A DNA stretch of 8,595 bases from a bacterium (GCA_017444045.1 JAFSXO010000007.1:1-8595); one strand, 5' to 3'; counted from the first letter of the stretch, positions 1-5,884 are shown. Notes: a model not told the origin generated them from the sequence alone. Program-made: numbers and translations.

Positions 1-40
1 GATACTGATAAGCATCGCTGTCGCCAGGGGTTTTCTTCAT
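1..40 (-). CDS. Possible start of a further minus-strand gene, cut by the window edge
   Basis: On the minus strand an ATG at position 40 opens a frame reading MKKTPGDSDAYQY to the window edge with no stop. It lies 15 bases after the TAG of the preceding gene and is in the same frame as that gene. No convincing Shine-Dalgarno sequence precedes it. Thirteen codons are too few to show coding by themselves. It could be a new gene, the tail of the upstream gene beyond an amber codon, or chance. Confidence 0.2.
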   Translation of the reverse strand, partial: MKKTPGDSDAYQY

Positions 41-55
41 CGCGCTGTTGGCCAG

Positions 56-490
56 CTAGCGCCGTTTAGCGGGCTCGAACTGCTGGCATAAGGGGACAAA
101 CAAATCGGGCTCGGTCGTATCGTATTCCAGCGTCTTCAGAGCTGCCTGCCAGGACCCATGCGGATCGCCCTTTTCCATGCGCTTATAGCTTTCATAAAGC
201 CAATCGTAAAAGCTGCTAGGCTCTGCCCTTTTCTCGTTTTCTTTATTATCGGCAGGCTGGGAAGCGGCTGCGGGCGCGGCTTTATGGGCACTGTCTTGGG
301 AAAGGGGCTTTTCGGCGAACACCCCCATCTTAGCCATTTTGGCCGCATTGAACGCCTGCGTAGGTGAAGTTGGCGCATTTTCCGAGCGAGTCTGAGCGGC
401 GGCATGCAAATCCACCATATCCTGGCAGAAACCATCACCACCGGTATTCCCCGTTGTATAAGAATTAGCCATACCGCAACCTTCTTTCAT
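56..490 (-). CDS. Small hypothetical soluble protein (144 aa)
   Basis: I do not recognise this protein. It has no signal peptide or membrane segment. Residues 1-85 are rich in Ala, Ser, Thr and Pro and look disordered. Residues 90-135 look more ordered, with aromatic and charged positions (FYDWLYESYKRMEKG followed by a Trp and a helix-like stretch), and the C-terminus is basic (PAKRR). Two starts are possible. The ATG at 490 has AAGG (495-498) only 4 bases upstream. The ATG at 472 (MANSYTT) has AGAAGG-type complementarity at 480-486 with 7-base spacing, which is slightly better. It lies 61 bases downstream of the 552-1205 gene on the same strand, so co-transcription is possible, although a run of eight T (minus strand) and a palindrome lie between them. 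After its TAG the frame stays open to the window edge. Confidence 0.6.
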   Translation of the reverse strand: MKEGCGMANSYTTGNTGGDGFCQDMVDLHAAAQTRSENAPTSPTQAFNAAKMAKMGVFAEKPLSQDSAHKAAPAAASQPADNKENEKRAEPSSFYDWLYESYKRMEKGDPHGSWQAALKTLEYDTTEPDLFVPLCQQFEPAKRR

Positions 491-519
491 TTGACCTTAT
501 TTTACGAGTAGAGCAGCTT

Positions 520-532
520 ACGCAAATTGCGT
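520..532. promoter_or_regulatory. Perfect 13-bp palindrome upstream of the small minus-strand gene
   Basis: The sequence ACGCAAATTGCGT is a perfect dyad of two 6-base arms around a central A. It lies in the 61-base gap between the two left-hand minus-strand genes, about 30 bases ahead of the ATG at 490. On the minus strand a TAAAAT, a possible -10, lies between the dyad and the start, but I see no good -35. The position suits an operator. No known factor is implied, and a 13-bp dyad could occur by chance. Confidence 0.25.
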
Positions 533-551
533 TCCCACAAAAAAAACAGCA

Positions 552-1205
552 CTAGCTAACCAGCGATTTCAGAGCCTTTAAATAGGTTTCCACCTGCTTG
601 GGCATCATGTCATTATTGTCATAGCCATGCTTTATAGCCACGATCTCTTCCATATTGATCTGGATTTCGGATATTCCAGCCTTAAGAAGCTCTTCAGCGG
701 CTTTTGAATGCTCCTCATTCTTAAGGAATTTAGTGACCCCGTCGGCCCTGTTGGCGGTGATGGTGAACTTGTCCATAGGCATCTCGGTTGCCTCGCCCGT
801 ATCTCCGCGGCGGGCATCGATGATCTTCTGCTCTTCGGCGGTCAGCCTTACGCGCCAGGGACGCAGCTCCTCCTCATCATCACTCTTCTTCTTGGCCGCA
901 GCAGGGTCCGCATTCAGGCCAGGGCCCGCGGCTATTTTGGCGGTAAAGCCAAAACGATAAGGCATACTGTAGCTAATATCTGAAGGCTTAGTGGTAAACT
1001 GAGGAAAAGCTACTATAGAGAAAGGCACGTCCTTCCACAGAGCCGTAACCTTGGCTTCTCCAAAATTCCCCTGAAGCTTAAAATCTTTAAGATCTAAAGC
1101 GCTTTCAAGTTCACTAAGATAGCCCTTTTTGGTCTGGCTAACCATATAAATACATACGCCGCCTAAGATTAAGACAACCAACAATATAGTACCAATCGAA
1201 TTCAC
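552..1205 (-). CDS. Hypothetical membrane-anchored protein, one N-terminal TM segment (217 aa)
   Basis: The gene begins with GTG at 1205, supported by GAGAGG (minus strand, 1214-1219) with 8-base spacing. Residues about 4-23 form one hydrophobic helix, followed by basic residues (QTKKG). This suggests a membrane anchor with N-terminus out and C-terminus in, or an uncleaved signal anchor. I see no lipobox. The rest is soluble. Residues 100-125 hold a charged Ala/Lys/Asp/Glu-rich linker, and the last 80 residues look helical, with KAAEELLKAG and a Lys-rich end (PKQVETYLKALKSL). No family was recognised. It is divergent from xseA across 118 bases, and the small 144-aa gene follows 61 bases downstream on the same strand. 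Coding is supported by the long frame, the Shine-Dalgarno sequence and the coherent protein composition. Confidence 0.7.
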   Translation of the reverse strand: MNSIGTILLVVLILGGVCIYMVSQTKKGYLSELESALDLKDFKLQGNFGEAKVTALWKDVPFSIVAFPQFTTKPSDISYSMPYRFGFTAKIAAGPGLNADPAAAKKKSDDEEELRPWRVRLTAEEQKIIDARRGDTGEATEMPMDKFTITANRADGVTKFLKNEEHSKAAEELLKAGISEIQINMEEIVAIKHGYDNNDMMPKQVETYLKALKSLVS

Positions 1206-1323
1206 AGCTTTTTCCTCTCAGCTATGTAATAATCACAGCGCACCAGTCACCGCGACAACATAAACTATACTTACATATCCTTAATTATTATCGCAAATTC
1301 TCACTCAATTCCTGCCCACTGCA
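1206..1323. other. Intergenic region between divergent genes
   Basis: These 118 AT-rich bases separate two divergent genes and must contain promoters for both unless the genes are read from elsewhere. TATACT (1266-1271, plus) and its minus-strand counterpart TATAGT resemble -10 boxes. No matching -35 at 16-18 bases is visible on either strand, so I do not assign promoters. The Shine-Dalgarno of the minus-strand gene is at 1214-1219. No Shine-Dalgarno is evident before the xseA ATG at 1324. Confidence 0.4.
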
Positions 1324-2832
1324 ATGTCATTAACTAACACAAAACAGGATAACCGCAAAAAGCTCCAGAATCTTGACCTTATGCAGCTTAGTCTACCTAA
1401 CCTAACTCCAGAACCGCAGCCAGCAAATCCCATACAAACAGCTAAGCCCTTGGAGGTCTCCAAGTTTTTTTCCCAGCTTAACACCATGCTGACACGGACA
1501 GCCTGGACAAAGCAAATCTGTATTGTCGGAGAAGTTGCCTCGGCGAAGCTTACCCCCGGCGGCCATTATTTTTTTAACTTAAAAGATGATCAATGTTCCC
1601 TGCACTGCAAAATCTTTAGCTTCAGCAGGCAGCGCTACGGAGCAGCGCCTAATAATGGCGAACGCATCGTCGCTTACGGCAGCATAAACTCCTATGGGGG
1701 CTACAGCGAGATTTGTCTTAAAGTAAGCAGATACGAGCGCGACGGGCAGGGTCTGCTATTGTTTCAGCTGGAACAGCTAAAAGAAAAGCTGCGCCGCGAG
1801 CATCTGTTTGACGATGACCGCAAGCGTCCCCTGCCCAAGTTTCCGCGCGTTATTGGCTTAGTTACCTCCGACAGCGGCATGGCCTTCGGAGATATAGTAA
1901 AGCGTTTCCGCGAACGCGCCCCCCACGTGCGCCTATGGCTGGTCCCAGCATTGGTACAGGGTGCAAGCGCACCTGCTTCTATGATTTCAGCGCTGCATTA
2001 CCTAGAGAGCTTAGAAGAGGTCGATGCCATTATCCTGGGACGCGGAGGCGGTTCCAGCGAGGATCTTATGGCTTTCAACGACGAGCGCCTAGTCCGAGCC
2101 GTTGCCGCCTGCAGCAAGCCCATCGTTACAGCGATTGGACACGATGGCGACAACTCGCTTTGCGATTTAGCCGCCGACAAAATCGCTTCAACGCCCACCA
2201 ATGCCGCAGAAGTTATCGTACCTTTAAGGGATGAACTATTAAAGGAGGTGCGCAGCCAGTACAGCCATGCCCTCATGCGCATGCAGATCTTTTTGCAATT
2301 CCAACGGCAAAAGGTAGAAGCCCTTAGCCAGCGTTGCCAGTTAAGCAAGCCGCAGCAGCGCATTGAACATAACATTCTTTATTTGGACACCCTGCGCACA
2401 CAGTTAGCCCAGATAGGACAAAATCTGTCCAAACGACAGCACCATGAGCTAGAATTAGTGCGCGCCAAGGCTGGATGGCGCAAGCCTGCGGAGCTGATAG
2501 ACAGATACCGCCAAGAGGTGGCAAACTGGCAAAAACGCTACGAGGAAGGTTTAATCGACAGAATTTATGTTTATCGGATCATTCTTGAAAACATTCGGAC
2601 GAGGATTCGCTCGCTAGACCCTCACCTAGCCCTTCAGAGAGGCTATTCCATCGTCAGCGACAGCCAGGGACGGCCCATAGTGTCCATAAACGAACTGACT
2701 AAAGGACAGAGCATAAGGTTTTGCCTGCAAGACGGTCAGGCTATAGCGCGCGTTGAGGACGTTTCACCGGCCCTACCCACGCGAACGCAGGAGACGCCCT
2801 CAGCGAATGACCAGGAGAATCCCCAAGCTTAG
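1324..2832 (+). CDS. xseA: Exodeoxyribonuclease VII large subunit
   Basis: This is the catalytic subunit of exonuclease VII, which degrades single-stranded DNA from both ends in complex with several XseB subunits in the cytoplasm. The OB-fold is at residues about 43-140, with IVGEVASAKLTPGGHYFFNLKDD corresponding to the family's GEIS...GHWYFTLKDD. The catalytic domain carries TSDSGMAFGDI (181-191), GRGGGSSEDL (239-248), FNDER (251-255) and GHDGDNSLCDLAADKIASTPTNAAE (272-296), matching the family's GHETDVTIADFVAD..APTPSAAAE. A coiled-coil-like region (about 300-430) precedes the C-terminal LALQRGYSIV block. At 502 aa it is about 45 residues longer than the E. coli protein. The excess is mainly a low-complexity N-terminus rich in Pro, Asn and Gln, plus a short C-terminal tail. 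The ATG at 1381 (Met20) is an alternative start; neither start has a clear Shine-Dalgarno sequence. It heads the cluster with xseB, ispA and the dxs-like gene. Confidence 0.97.
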   Translation: MSLTNTKQDNRKKLQNLDLMQLSLPNLTPEPQPANPIQTAKPLEVSKFFSQLNTMLTRTAWTKQICIVGEVASAKLTPGGHYFFNLKDDQCSLHCKIFSFSRQRYGAAPNNGERIVAYGSINSYGGYSEICLKVSRYERDGQGLLLFQLEQLKEKLRREHLFDDDRKRPLPKFPRVIGLVTSDSGMAFGDIVKRFRERAPHVRLWLVPALVQGASAPASMISALHYLESLEEVDAIILGRGGGSSEDLMAFNDERLVRAVAACSKPIVTAIGHDGDNSLCDLAADKIASTPTNAAEVIVPLRDELLKEVRSQYSHALMRMQIFLQFQRQKVEALSQRCQLSKPQQRIEHNILYLDTLRTQLAQIGQNLSKRQHHELELVRAKAGWRKPAELIDRYRQEVANWQKRYEEGLIDRIYVYRIILENIRTRIRSLDPHLALQRGYSIVSDSQGRPIVSINELTKGQSIRFCLQDGQAIARVEDVSPALPTRTQETPSANDQENPQA

Positions 2833-2932
2833 TCATTTATTTTGAATGGCAGGGGGAGATGTCGCGACTGCGACAGAGGGGGTGGCCACAGCTGGCGGAA
2901 GAATCGAAGTTTAACGCATGTTGTGTGCTAAC

Positions 2933-2950
2933 TTGTACGCTAACGTATAA
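2933..2950 (+). other. 7-bp hairpin in repeat copy 1 (TTGTACG/CGTATAA)
   Basis: TTGTACG (2933-2939) pairs with CGTATAA (2944-2950) around a CTAA tetraloop, with one G-U pair. In copy 2 the same place reads CTGTACG/CGTACAG around CAAA. The outer pair changes from U-A to C-G on both sides and the G-U becomes G-C. A two-sided change that keeps pairing suggests the structure matters, probably as RNA. Two copies give only one full compensatory event. Confidence 0.55.
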
Positions 2951-2981
2951 CGCAGCGCCAACGCACATGAATAATCAGAAT

Positions 2982-3014
2982 CAATGCCATTGATTCCTCA
3001 AGTTAATGGCATTG
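2982..3014 (+). other. 3' hairpin of repeat copy 1 (CAATGCCAT/ATGGCATTG)
   Basis: The 9-base arms CAATGCCAT (2982-2990) and ATGGCATTG (3006-3014) are perfectly complementary around a 15-base spacer. One further U-A pair can form next to the arms, and more if a G-U is allowed. The arms recur in copy 2 while the spacer does not. No T tract follows, so it may be a transcript-stability or processing structure, or a protein-binding dyad. Confidence 0.6.
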
Positions 3015-3046
3015 AGCGTATACTTATAAACATCGGCCAACAATAA

Positions 3047-3055
3047 TAAGGAGGT
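3047..3055 (+). promoter_or_regulatory. Consensus-length Shine-Dalgarno of xseB
   Basis: TAAGGAGGT matches the anti-Shine-Dalgarno over nine bases and stands 3-4 bases before the xseB ATG at 3059. It fixes the start and is far stronger than the sites of xseA, ispA and the dxs-like gene. This fits the need for several XseB subunits per XseA. Confidence 0.85.
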
Positions 3056-3058
3056 ATC

Positions 3059-3295
3059 ATGACCGCTGCCGCCACAAACCAACCCACTGCCGCTGAGCCG
3101 ACAATTCAAGATTTTGAAGCCTCTCTGCAGCAGCTAAAAGATATGGTAGCACGCCTAGAGACCGGAAATCTATCCTTGGCAGATTCTCTGGAAGCCTTTC
3201 AGAAAGCCAGCCAATTGGCTGAGCAATGCGAGCAGCAGCTGGCCAAGGCTGACGAACAGGTTCGCATCATCACCGAGAGCATGCAGAAGAATTAG
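3059..3295 (+). CDS. xseB: Exodeoxyribonuclease VII small subunit
   Basis: The small subunit of exonuclease VII binds XseA in multiple copies through helical pairing and is needed for activity and stability of the nuclease. At 78 aa it has the usual family length. After a short Ala/Thr-rich N-terminus, residues about 16-74 carry the typical two-helix hairpin: IQDFEASLQQLKDMVARLETG, then NLSLADSLEAFQKA, then the second helix with CEQQLAKADEQVRII. The family hallmarks FE..L..L...V..LE.G.L.L..SL..FE.G..L...C...L..AE..V are nearly all visible. The start is set by the strong Shine-Dalgarno. It sits 226 bases after xseA and 207 bases before ispA, wide gaps for this cluster, and each gap holds a copy of the same intergenic repeat. 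Confidence 0.96.
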   Translation: MTAAATNQPTAAEPTIQDFEASLQQLKDMVARLETGNLSLADSLEAFQKASQLAEQCEQQLAKADEQVRIITESMQKN

Positions 3296-3396
3296 CCAAT
3301 ATAGTGCTTTGCCTCATTGAAGTAAGCCGCGCCGGCGTCAGAGGGTGTGGCCAAAGCTGTGGGAGAATCGAGTTTTAACGCATGTTGTGCGCTAAC

Positions 3397-3414
3397 CTGT
3401 ACGCAAACGTACAG
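3397..3414 (+). other. 7-bp hairpin in repeat copy 2 (CTGTACG/CGTACAG)
   Basis: CTGTACG (3397-3403) and CGTACAG (3408-3414) form a perfect 7-bp stem closing a CAAA tetraloop. It is the counterpart of 2933-2950, with pairing kept despite changed bases. Confidence 0.55.
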
Positions 3415-3444
3415 CGCTGTGCTAACGTGCATGAATGAGCATAG

Positions 3445-3478
3445 CCAATGCCACGAAGCCTTAACTAAATGGCATTGG
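3445..3478 (+). other. 3' hairpin of repeat copy 2 (CCAATGCCA/TGGCATTGG)
   Basis: Perfect 9-base arms (3445-3453 and 3470-3478) surround a 16-base spacer that differs from copy 1. The core CAATGCCA/TGGCATTG is identical in both copies. It lies 24 bases upstream of the ispA start, and no T tract follows, so it is unlikely to be a terminator. It could influence ispA translation or mRNA processing. Confidence 0.6.
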
Positions 3479-3502
3479 AAGAGAAAGTGAGCGTATCAGT
3501 CA

Positions 3503-4351
3503 ATGTTCGATCTTAAGAGCTATCTAAAAGCCCGCGCGGAAGAAGTAAACAGTGCCTTAGAAACTTACCTGCCTCAGGACGGGCAGTATATGGGCAACCT
3601 AGGAGAGGTTATGCGCTACAGCGTATTCCCAGGAGGCAAGCGCTTCCGTCCCATTCTGACGCTGGCCGCCTGCGAAGCTCTGGGAGGCAGCCGCGCCACC
3701 GCGATGCCAGCAGCCTGCGCCTTTGAGCTGGTACACTGCTTTTCCCTGGTGCACGACGATCTGCCCTGCATGGACGACGATACTGAACGGCGCGGCAAGC
3801 CCACCTGCCACGTGGCTTACGGAGAAGACACCGCCTTGCTGGCTGGCGACGGCCTAGTTATATACGCCTTCGAGGTGGCAGCTAAAACGGCAGAGCTGGC
3901 CAGCGCCGAAACTGCAGTGCGAGTAATGCGCGAGCTAGCTGTAGCCTCTGGCCATGAAGGCATGGTAGGAGGCCAGATTTTGGATATGGATGCCCAGCAT
4001 CACGGTGCCGACAAAGAAAGCCTCCTTAAGGTTCACCGCGCCAAGACAGGCGCTCTGATCCGCGGAGCTTCCCGCGCCGGAGCGATAATAGCCGGCGCCA
4101 CCCCCGAGCAGCTGCAGGCGATCACCGAATATGGCGAGCTGATAGGCTTAGTATTCCAAATAACAGACGACATTTTAGACTATCAGGACGATCCCGATCC
4201 CATAAGCTTCCCAGGGCTGTACGGTATGGACGCTTCCAGGCAGATGGCTGCCGAATCCACCGAGCGCGCCCTTGCCTGCCTGCAGAGCTTTGGCGATAAA
4301 GCCGAACCGCTGGCGGCTCTGGCCACCTATCTTCTCAGCCGGCAGTCCTAA
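3503..4351 (+). CDS. ispA: Farnesyl diphosphate synthase (polyprenyl synthetase), with a shortened loop after the second Asp-rich motif
   Basis: It condenses isopentenyl diphosphate with dimethylallyl and then geranyl diphosphate to give farnesyl diphosphate in the cytoplasm. Visible motifs are GGKRFRP (44-50), the first Asp-rich motif DDLPCMD (85-91) followed by RRGKP (96-100), KTG (181-183), and the second Asp-rich motif DDILD (222-226). An aromatic five residues before the first motif (Phe80) fits a product limited to short chains. At 282 aa it is shorter than the E. coli enzyme (299). The difference falls largely after DDILD: the usual GDT..LGK..G.D...GK.TYPALLGLE stretch is reduced to YQDDPDPISFPGLYGMD. 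This removes about 13 residues and both conserved lysines, one of which normally contacts diphosphate. The frame is otherwise intact. No strong Shine-Dalgarno is visible. The dxs-like gene starts 3 bases after the stop, suggesting translational coupling. Confidence 0.93.
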   Translation: MFDLKSYLKARAEEVNSALETYLPQDGQYMGNLGEVMRYSVFPGGKRFRPILTLAACEALGGSRATAMPAACAFELVHCFSLVHDDLPCMDDDTERRGKPTCHVAYGEDTALLAGDGLVIYAFEVAAKTAELASAETAVRVMRELAVASGHEGMVGGQILDMDAQHHGADKESLLKVHRAKTGALIRGASRAGAIIAGATPEQLQAITEYGELIGLVFQITDDILDYQDDPDPISFPGLYGMDASRQMAAESTERALACLQSFGDKAEPLAALATYLLSRQS

Positions 4352-4354
4352 ATA

Positions 4355-5884
4355 ATGCAAAACATGAGCGCCTCACCAAACAGCGTAGCCAGCGCAATGC
4401 TGTCACAGGCCCTAACAATTGCGGGGCTGTCCATGGTCGCCTGGGCAGGGCCGCACGGCGCTGAGCACTACCGCATGACCAGCGACTGCGATGAGAGCTT
4501 AGCCAAACTGTCATCTTGGGCTAGGCAGCCCAACGAACTGCTGCATTTGGCTGTCGGCTGGTGGCGCGCCCTATATGCAGAAGACAAGGCTAGTGCCAGC
4601 AGCTCGCCTCTCACGATCATTGTCGAGGATTTTCCCCCCAAGCTCTGGGAAAGCCTAGGACAGCTGCAGCGTCAGGGGCTTTCAGTTATTGTGGTGCTGC
4701 TCGATGAACAGCACCGCTATGTAGCTGAAACCGAAACAGAGTACTGCGGCTTGGCGGGCTATGGCAAAGCTCAGGGTATTTACTGCGCCGAGCCGGCTAG
4801 CTGTGCGCGGCTAAGCTCTATTAATAGCTCTCTGCAGCAGTGCCTCGCCCGCTCAGGCGTGCGTGTAGTGCACCTGCTCGGCTCTTCGGCTAACGCTAAC
4901 AGACAGGAGCCTTTCTCGCCATCCTTTGGCTGGGAGTACTTTCCTCCCAGTCCTTACAGCCAGCACACCGAGGATTTCCCCAGCCTAGCCGCAGCCGCCC
5001 TAACGCGCATGATGCCCGAGGTACTGAACAGCCAGCGCATCGTAGCGCTGTGGACACGCAGCCTTCACCCCGGCCCCCTGACCAAGCTAGGCCCGCGCCT
5101 GCAGTATTGCTCGATAAACGGCCTGATCTGGCAGATAGCCAGCTTGGTAAAGCGGGATTACCACCCCATCGTTTTTTTATCGGCCGCTAGCATTCCCGTT
5201 CTGCTGCCAGATCTCATGGGCTTAGAGGGATGCCAGGTAACATTCGTCATTCTGGACGGCTGCTGTACCCTATACGCCAGCAACGAGCGGCGGCAGCCGC
5301 TGGCCATGCTGCACGATTTAGGCCTGCTCAGCTCAGTACCAGATATGCTCATCGGCGAACCGGCAGACGAAGAAGAGGCGCGCTCAATGATGGCTGCCAT
5401 GCTTAATTCTCCAGGGCTGAGCGCTCTGCGGCTGTCCTCGGCACCCGCTATAAATATGCCGCCTGCTCCCACCCCTAAAGAGCTGGCCATAGGACAGGGC
5501 AGACGCCTGCGCTCAGGTAAGGACATATCCTTTGTCTGCCTGGGAACCACCGCCCATGTAGCCCTGCTAACCTCCGAGACTCTGCGCTCGTGGGGCGTCC
5601 AGGCGGGCGTTTACGATATGCGTTTTCTCAGCCCGCTGGATCCAGAGCTTCTGAGCCAGGCTGCCGCTAGCGGGCGCATTATTACCGTAGAGAACCATTC
5701 CATAGACGGGGGCCTAGGCACCCTGGCGCTGGAAGCTGTAAGCAGATGGGGGCTGGGCACTCATCTGCAGAAGGCCGCCAAGGTTGGCCTAGACTGCGAT
5801 TATATGGAATGCGCTCCCGAGGATCACTGTATCTCTATAAACGGTCTTCTGCAGGCAGCCAAAAAGATACTTGACATTAATTAG
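4355..5884 (+). CDS. DXS-like protein lacking catalytic residues (probable pseudoenzyme)
   Basis: This occupies the usual dxs position, directly after ispA. It aligns by eye with 1-deoxy-D-xylulose-5-phosphate synthase, the thiamine-dependent first enzyme of the MEP pathway, but at 509 aa it is about 110 shorter. The C-terminal domain is well kept: DISFVCLGTTAHVALLTSETL (390-410), VYDMRFLSPLD (419-429) and TVENHSIDGGLG (444-455), matching DXS DMRF.KPLD and TVEE..I.GG.G. Catalytic parts are gone. The region matching GDGAITAGM reads VEDFPPKLW (90-98), NDNEMSIS reads LDEQHRYVA (116-124), AEQHAVTFAAG reads SINGLIWQIAS (253-263, so Glu370 of E. coli becomes Ile), and DRAGIVGADGQTH reads DGCCTLYASNERR (301-313). 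The first 60 or so DXS residues are missing. There is no internal stop or frameshift over 1.5 kb. The start is probably ATG 4355 or 4364, neither with a clear Shine-Dalgarno. Confidence 0.85.
   Translation: MQNMSASPNSVASAMLSQALTIAGLSMVAWAGPHGAEHYRMTSDCDESLAKLSSWARQPNELLHLAVGWWRALYAEDKASASSSPLTIIVEDFPPKLWESLGQLQRQGLSVIVVLLDEQHRYVAETETEYCGLAGYGKAQGIYCAEPASCARLSSINSSLQQCLARSGVRVVHLLGSSANANRQEPFSPSFGWEYFPPSPYSQHTEDFPSLAAAALTRMMPEVLNSQRIVALWTRSLHPGPLTKLGPRLQYCSINGLIWQIASLVKRDYHPIVFLSAASIPVLLPDLMGLEGCQVTFVILDGCCTLYASNERRQPLAMLHDLGLLSSVPDMLIGEPADEEEARSMMAAMLNSPGLSALRLSSAPAINMPPAPTPKELAIGQGRRLRSGKDISFVCLGTTAHVALLTSETLRSWGVQAGVYDMRFLSPLDPELLSQAAASGRIITVENHSIDGGLGTLALEAVSRWGLGTHLQKAAKVGLDCDYMECAPEDHCISINGLLQAAKKILDIN

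Larger units (their letters stand above)
2861..3021 (+). repeat. Intergenic structured repeat, copy 1 (xseA-xseB gap)
   Basis: This is the first of two diverged same-orientation copies of an element of about 160-170 bp; the second is at 3326-3496. Shared blocks in order are a CGCG..GCG-CAGAGGG start, GTGGCCA-AGCTG, GAATCGA, TTTAACGCATGTTGTG, GCTAAC, TGTACGC, AACGTA, a GCATGAAT-like block, CAATGCCA, ATGGCATTG, and GAGCGTAT at the end. By eye about three quarters of aligned positions agree over the first 115 bases, and most differences are transitions. The element carries a 6-bp hairpin at 2860-2875, a 7-bp hairpin at 2933-2950 and a hairpin at 2982-3014. None is followed by a T tract, so it is not an ordinary terminator. 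It lies within the probable xseA-xseB transcript. I do not recognise the family. An ERIC-like intergenic palindromic element is the closest type. Confidence 0.75.
3326..3496 (+). repeat. Intergenic structured repeat, copy 2 (xseB-ispA gap)
   Basis: This is the second copy of the element at 2861-3021, in the same orientation, starting 465 bases downstream. The first fourteen positions (3326-3339) align without gaps to 2861-2874, then CAGAGGG is shared, and alignment continues with small indels to GAGCGTAT (3489-3496). It has the inner hairpin at 3397-3414 and the 3' hairpin at 3445-3478. The spacer of the latter and the stretch just after it are the least conserved parts. The copy ends six bases before the ispA ATG, so ispA's leader is almost entirely this element. 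Function is unknown. Confidence 0.75.

Noticed and set aside
539..552. Eight-T run (minus strand) after the 552-1205 gene as an intrinsic terminator
   Set aside because: Only a 3-4 bp stem (AGC/GCT) precedes it, too weak to call; partial termination cannot be excluded.
1998..2375. 125-codon minus-strand frame inside xseA
   Set aside because: It is antisense to the conserved XseA catalytic domain and its protein resembles no family.
2860..2875. Hairpin TGTCGC/GCGACA as a terminator after xseA
   Set aside because: The stem has only 6 bp and is followed by G-rich sequence rather than T. It coincides with the start of repeat copy 1, whose counterpart does not form the same stem.
3012..3030. TATACT/TATAAA as a dedicated xseB promoter
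   Set aside because: No -35 element lies at acceptable spacing, and the AT-rich boxes fall at the end of the repeat by chance or as part of it.
2861..3496. CRISPR-like array
   Set aside because: There are only two long, diverged copies separated by a gene. There are no short identical repeats with regular spacers.
5158..5550. 130-codon open frame on the minus strand inside the DXS-like gene
   Set aside because: It overlaps the plus-strand frame that aligns with DXS. Its composition is Ser/Arg/Pro-rich as expected of an antisense shadow, and no Shine-Dalgarno is visible.
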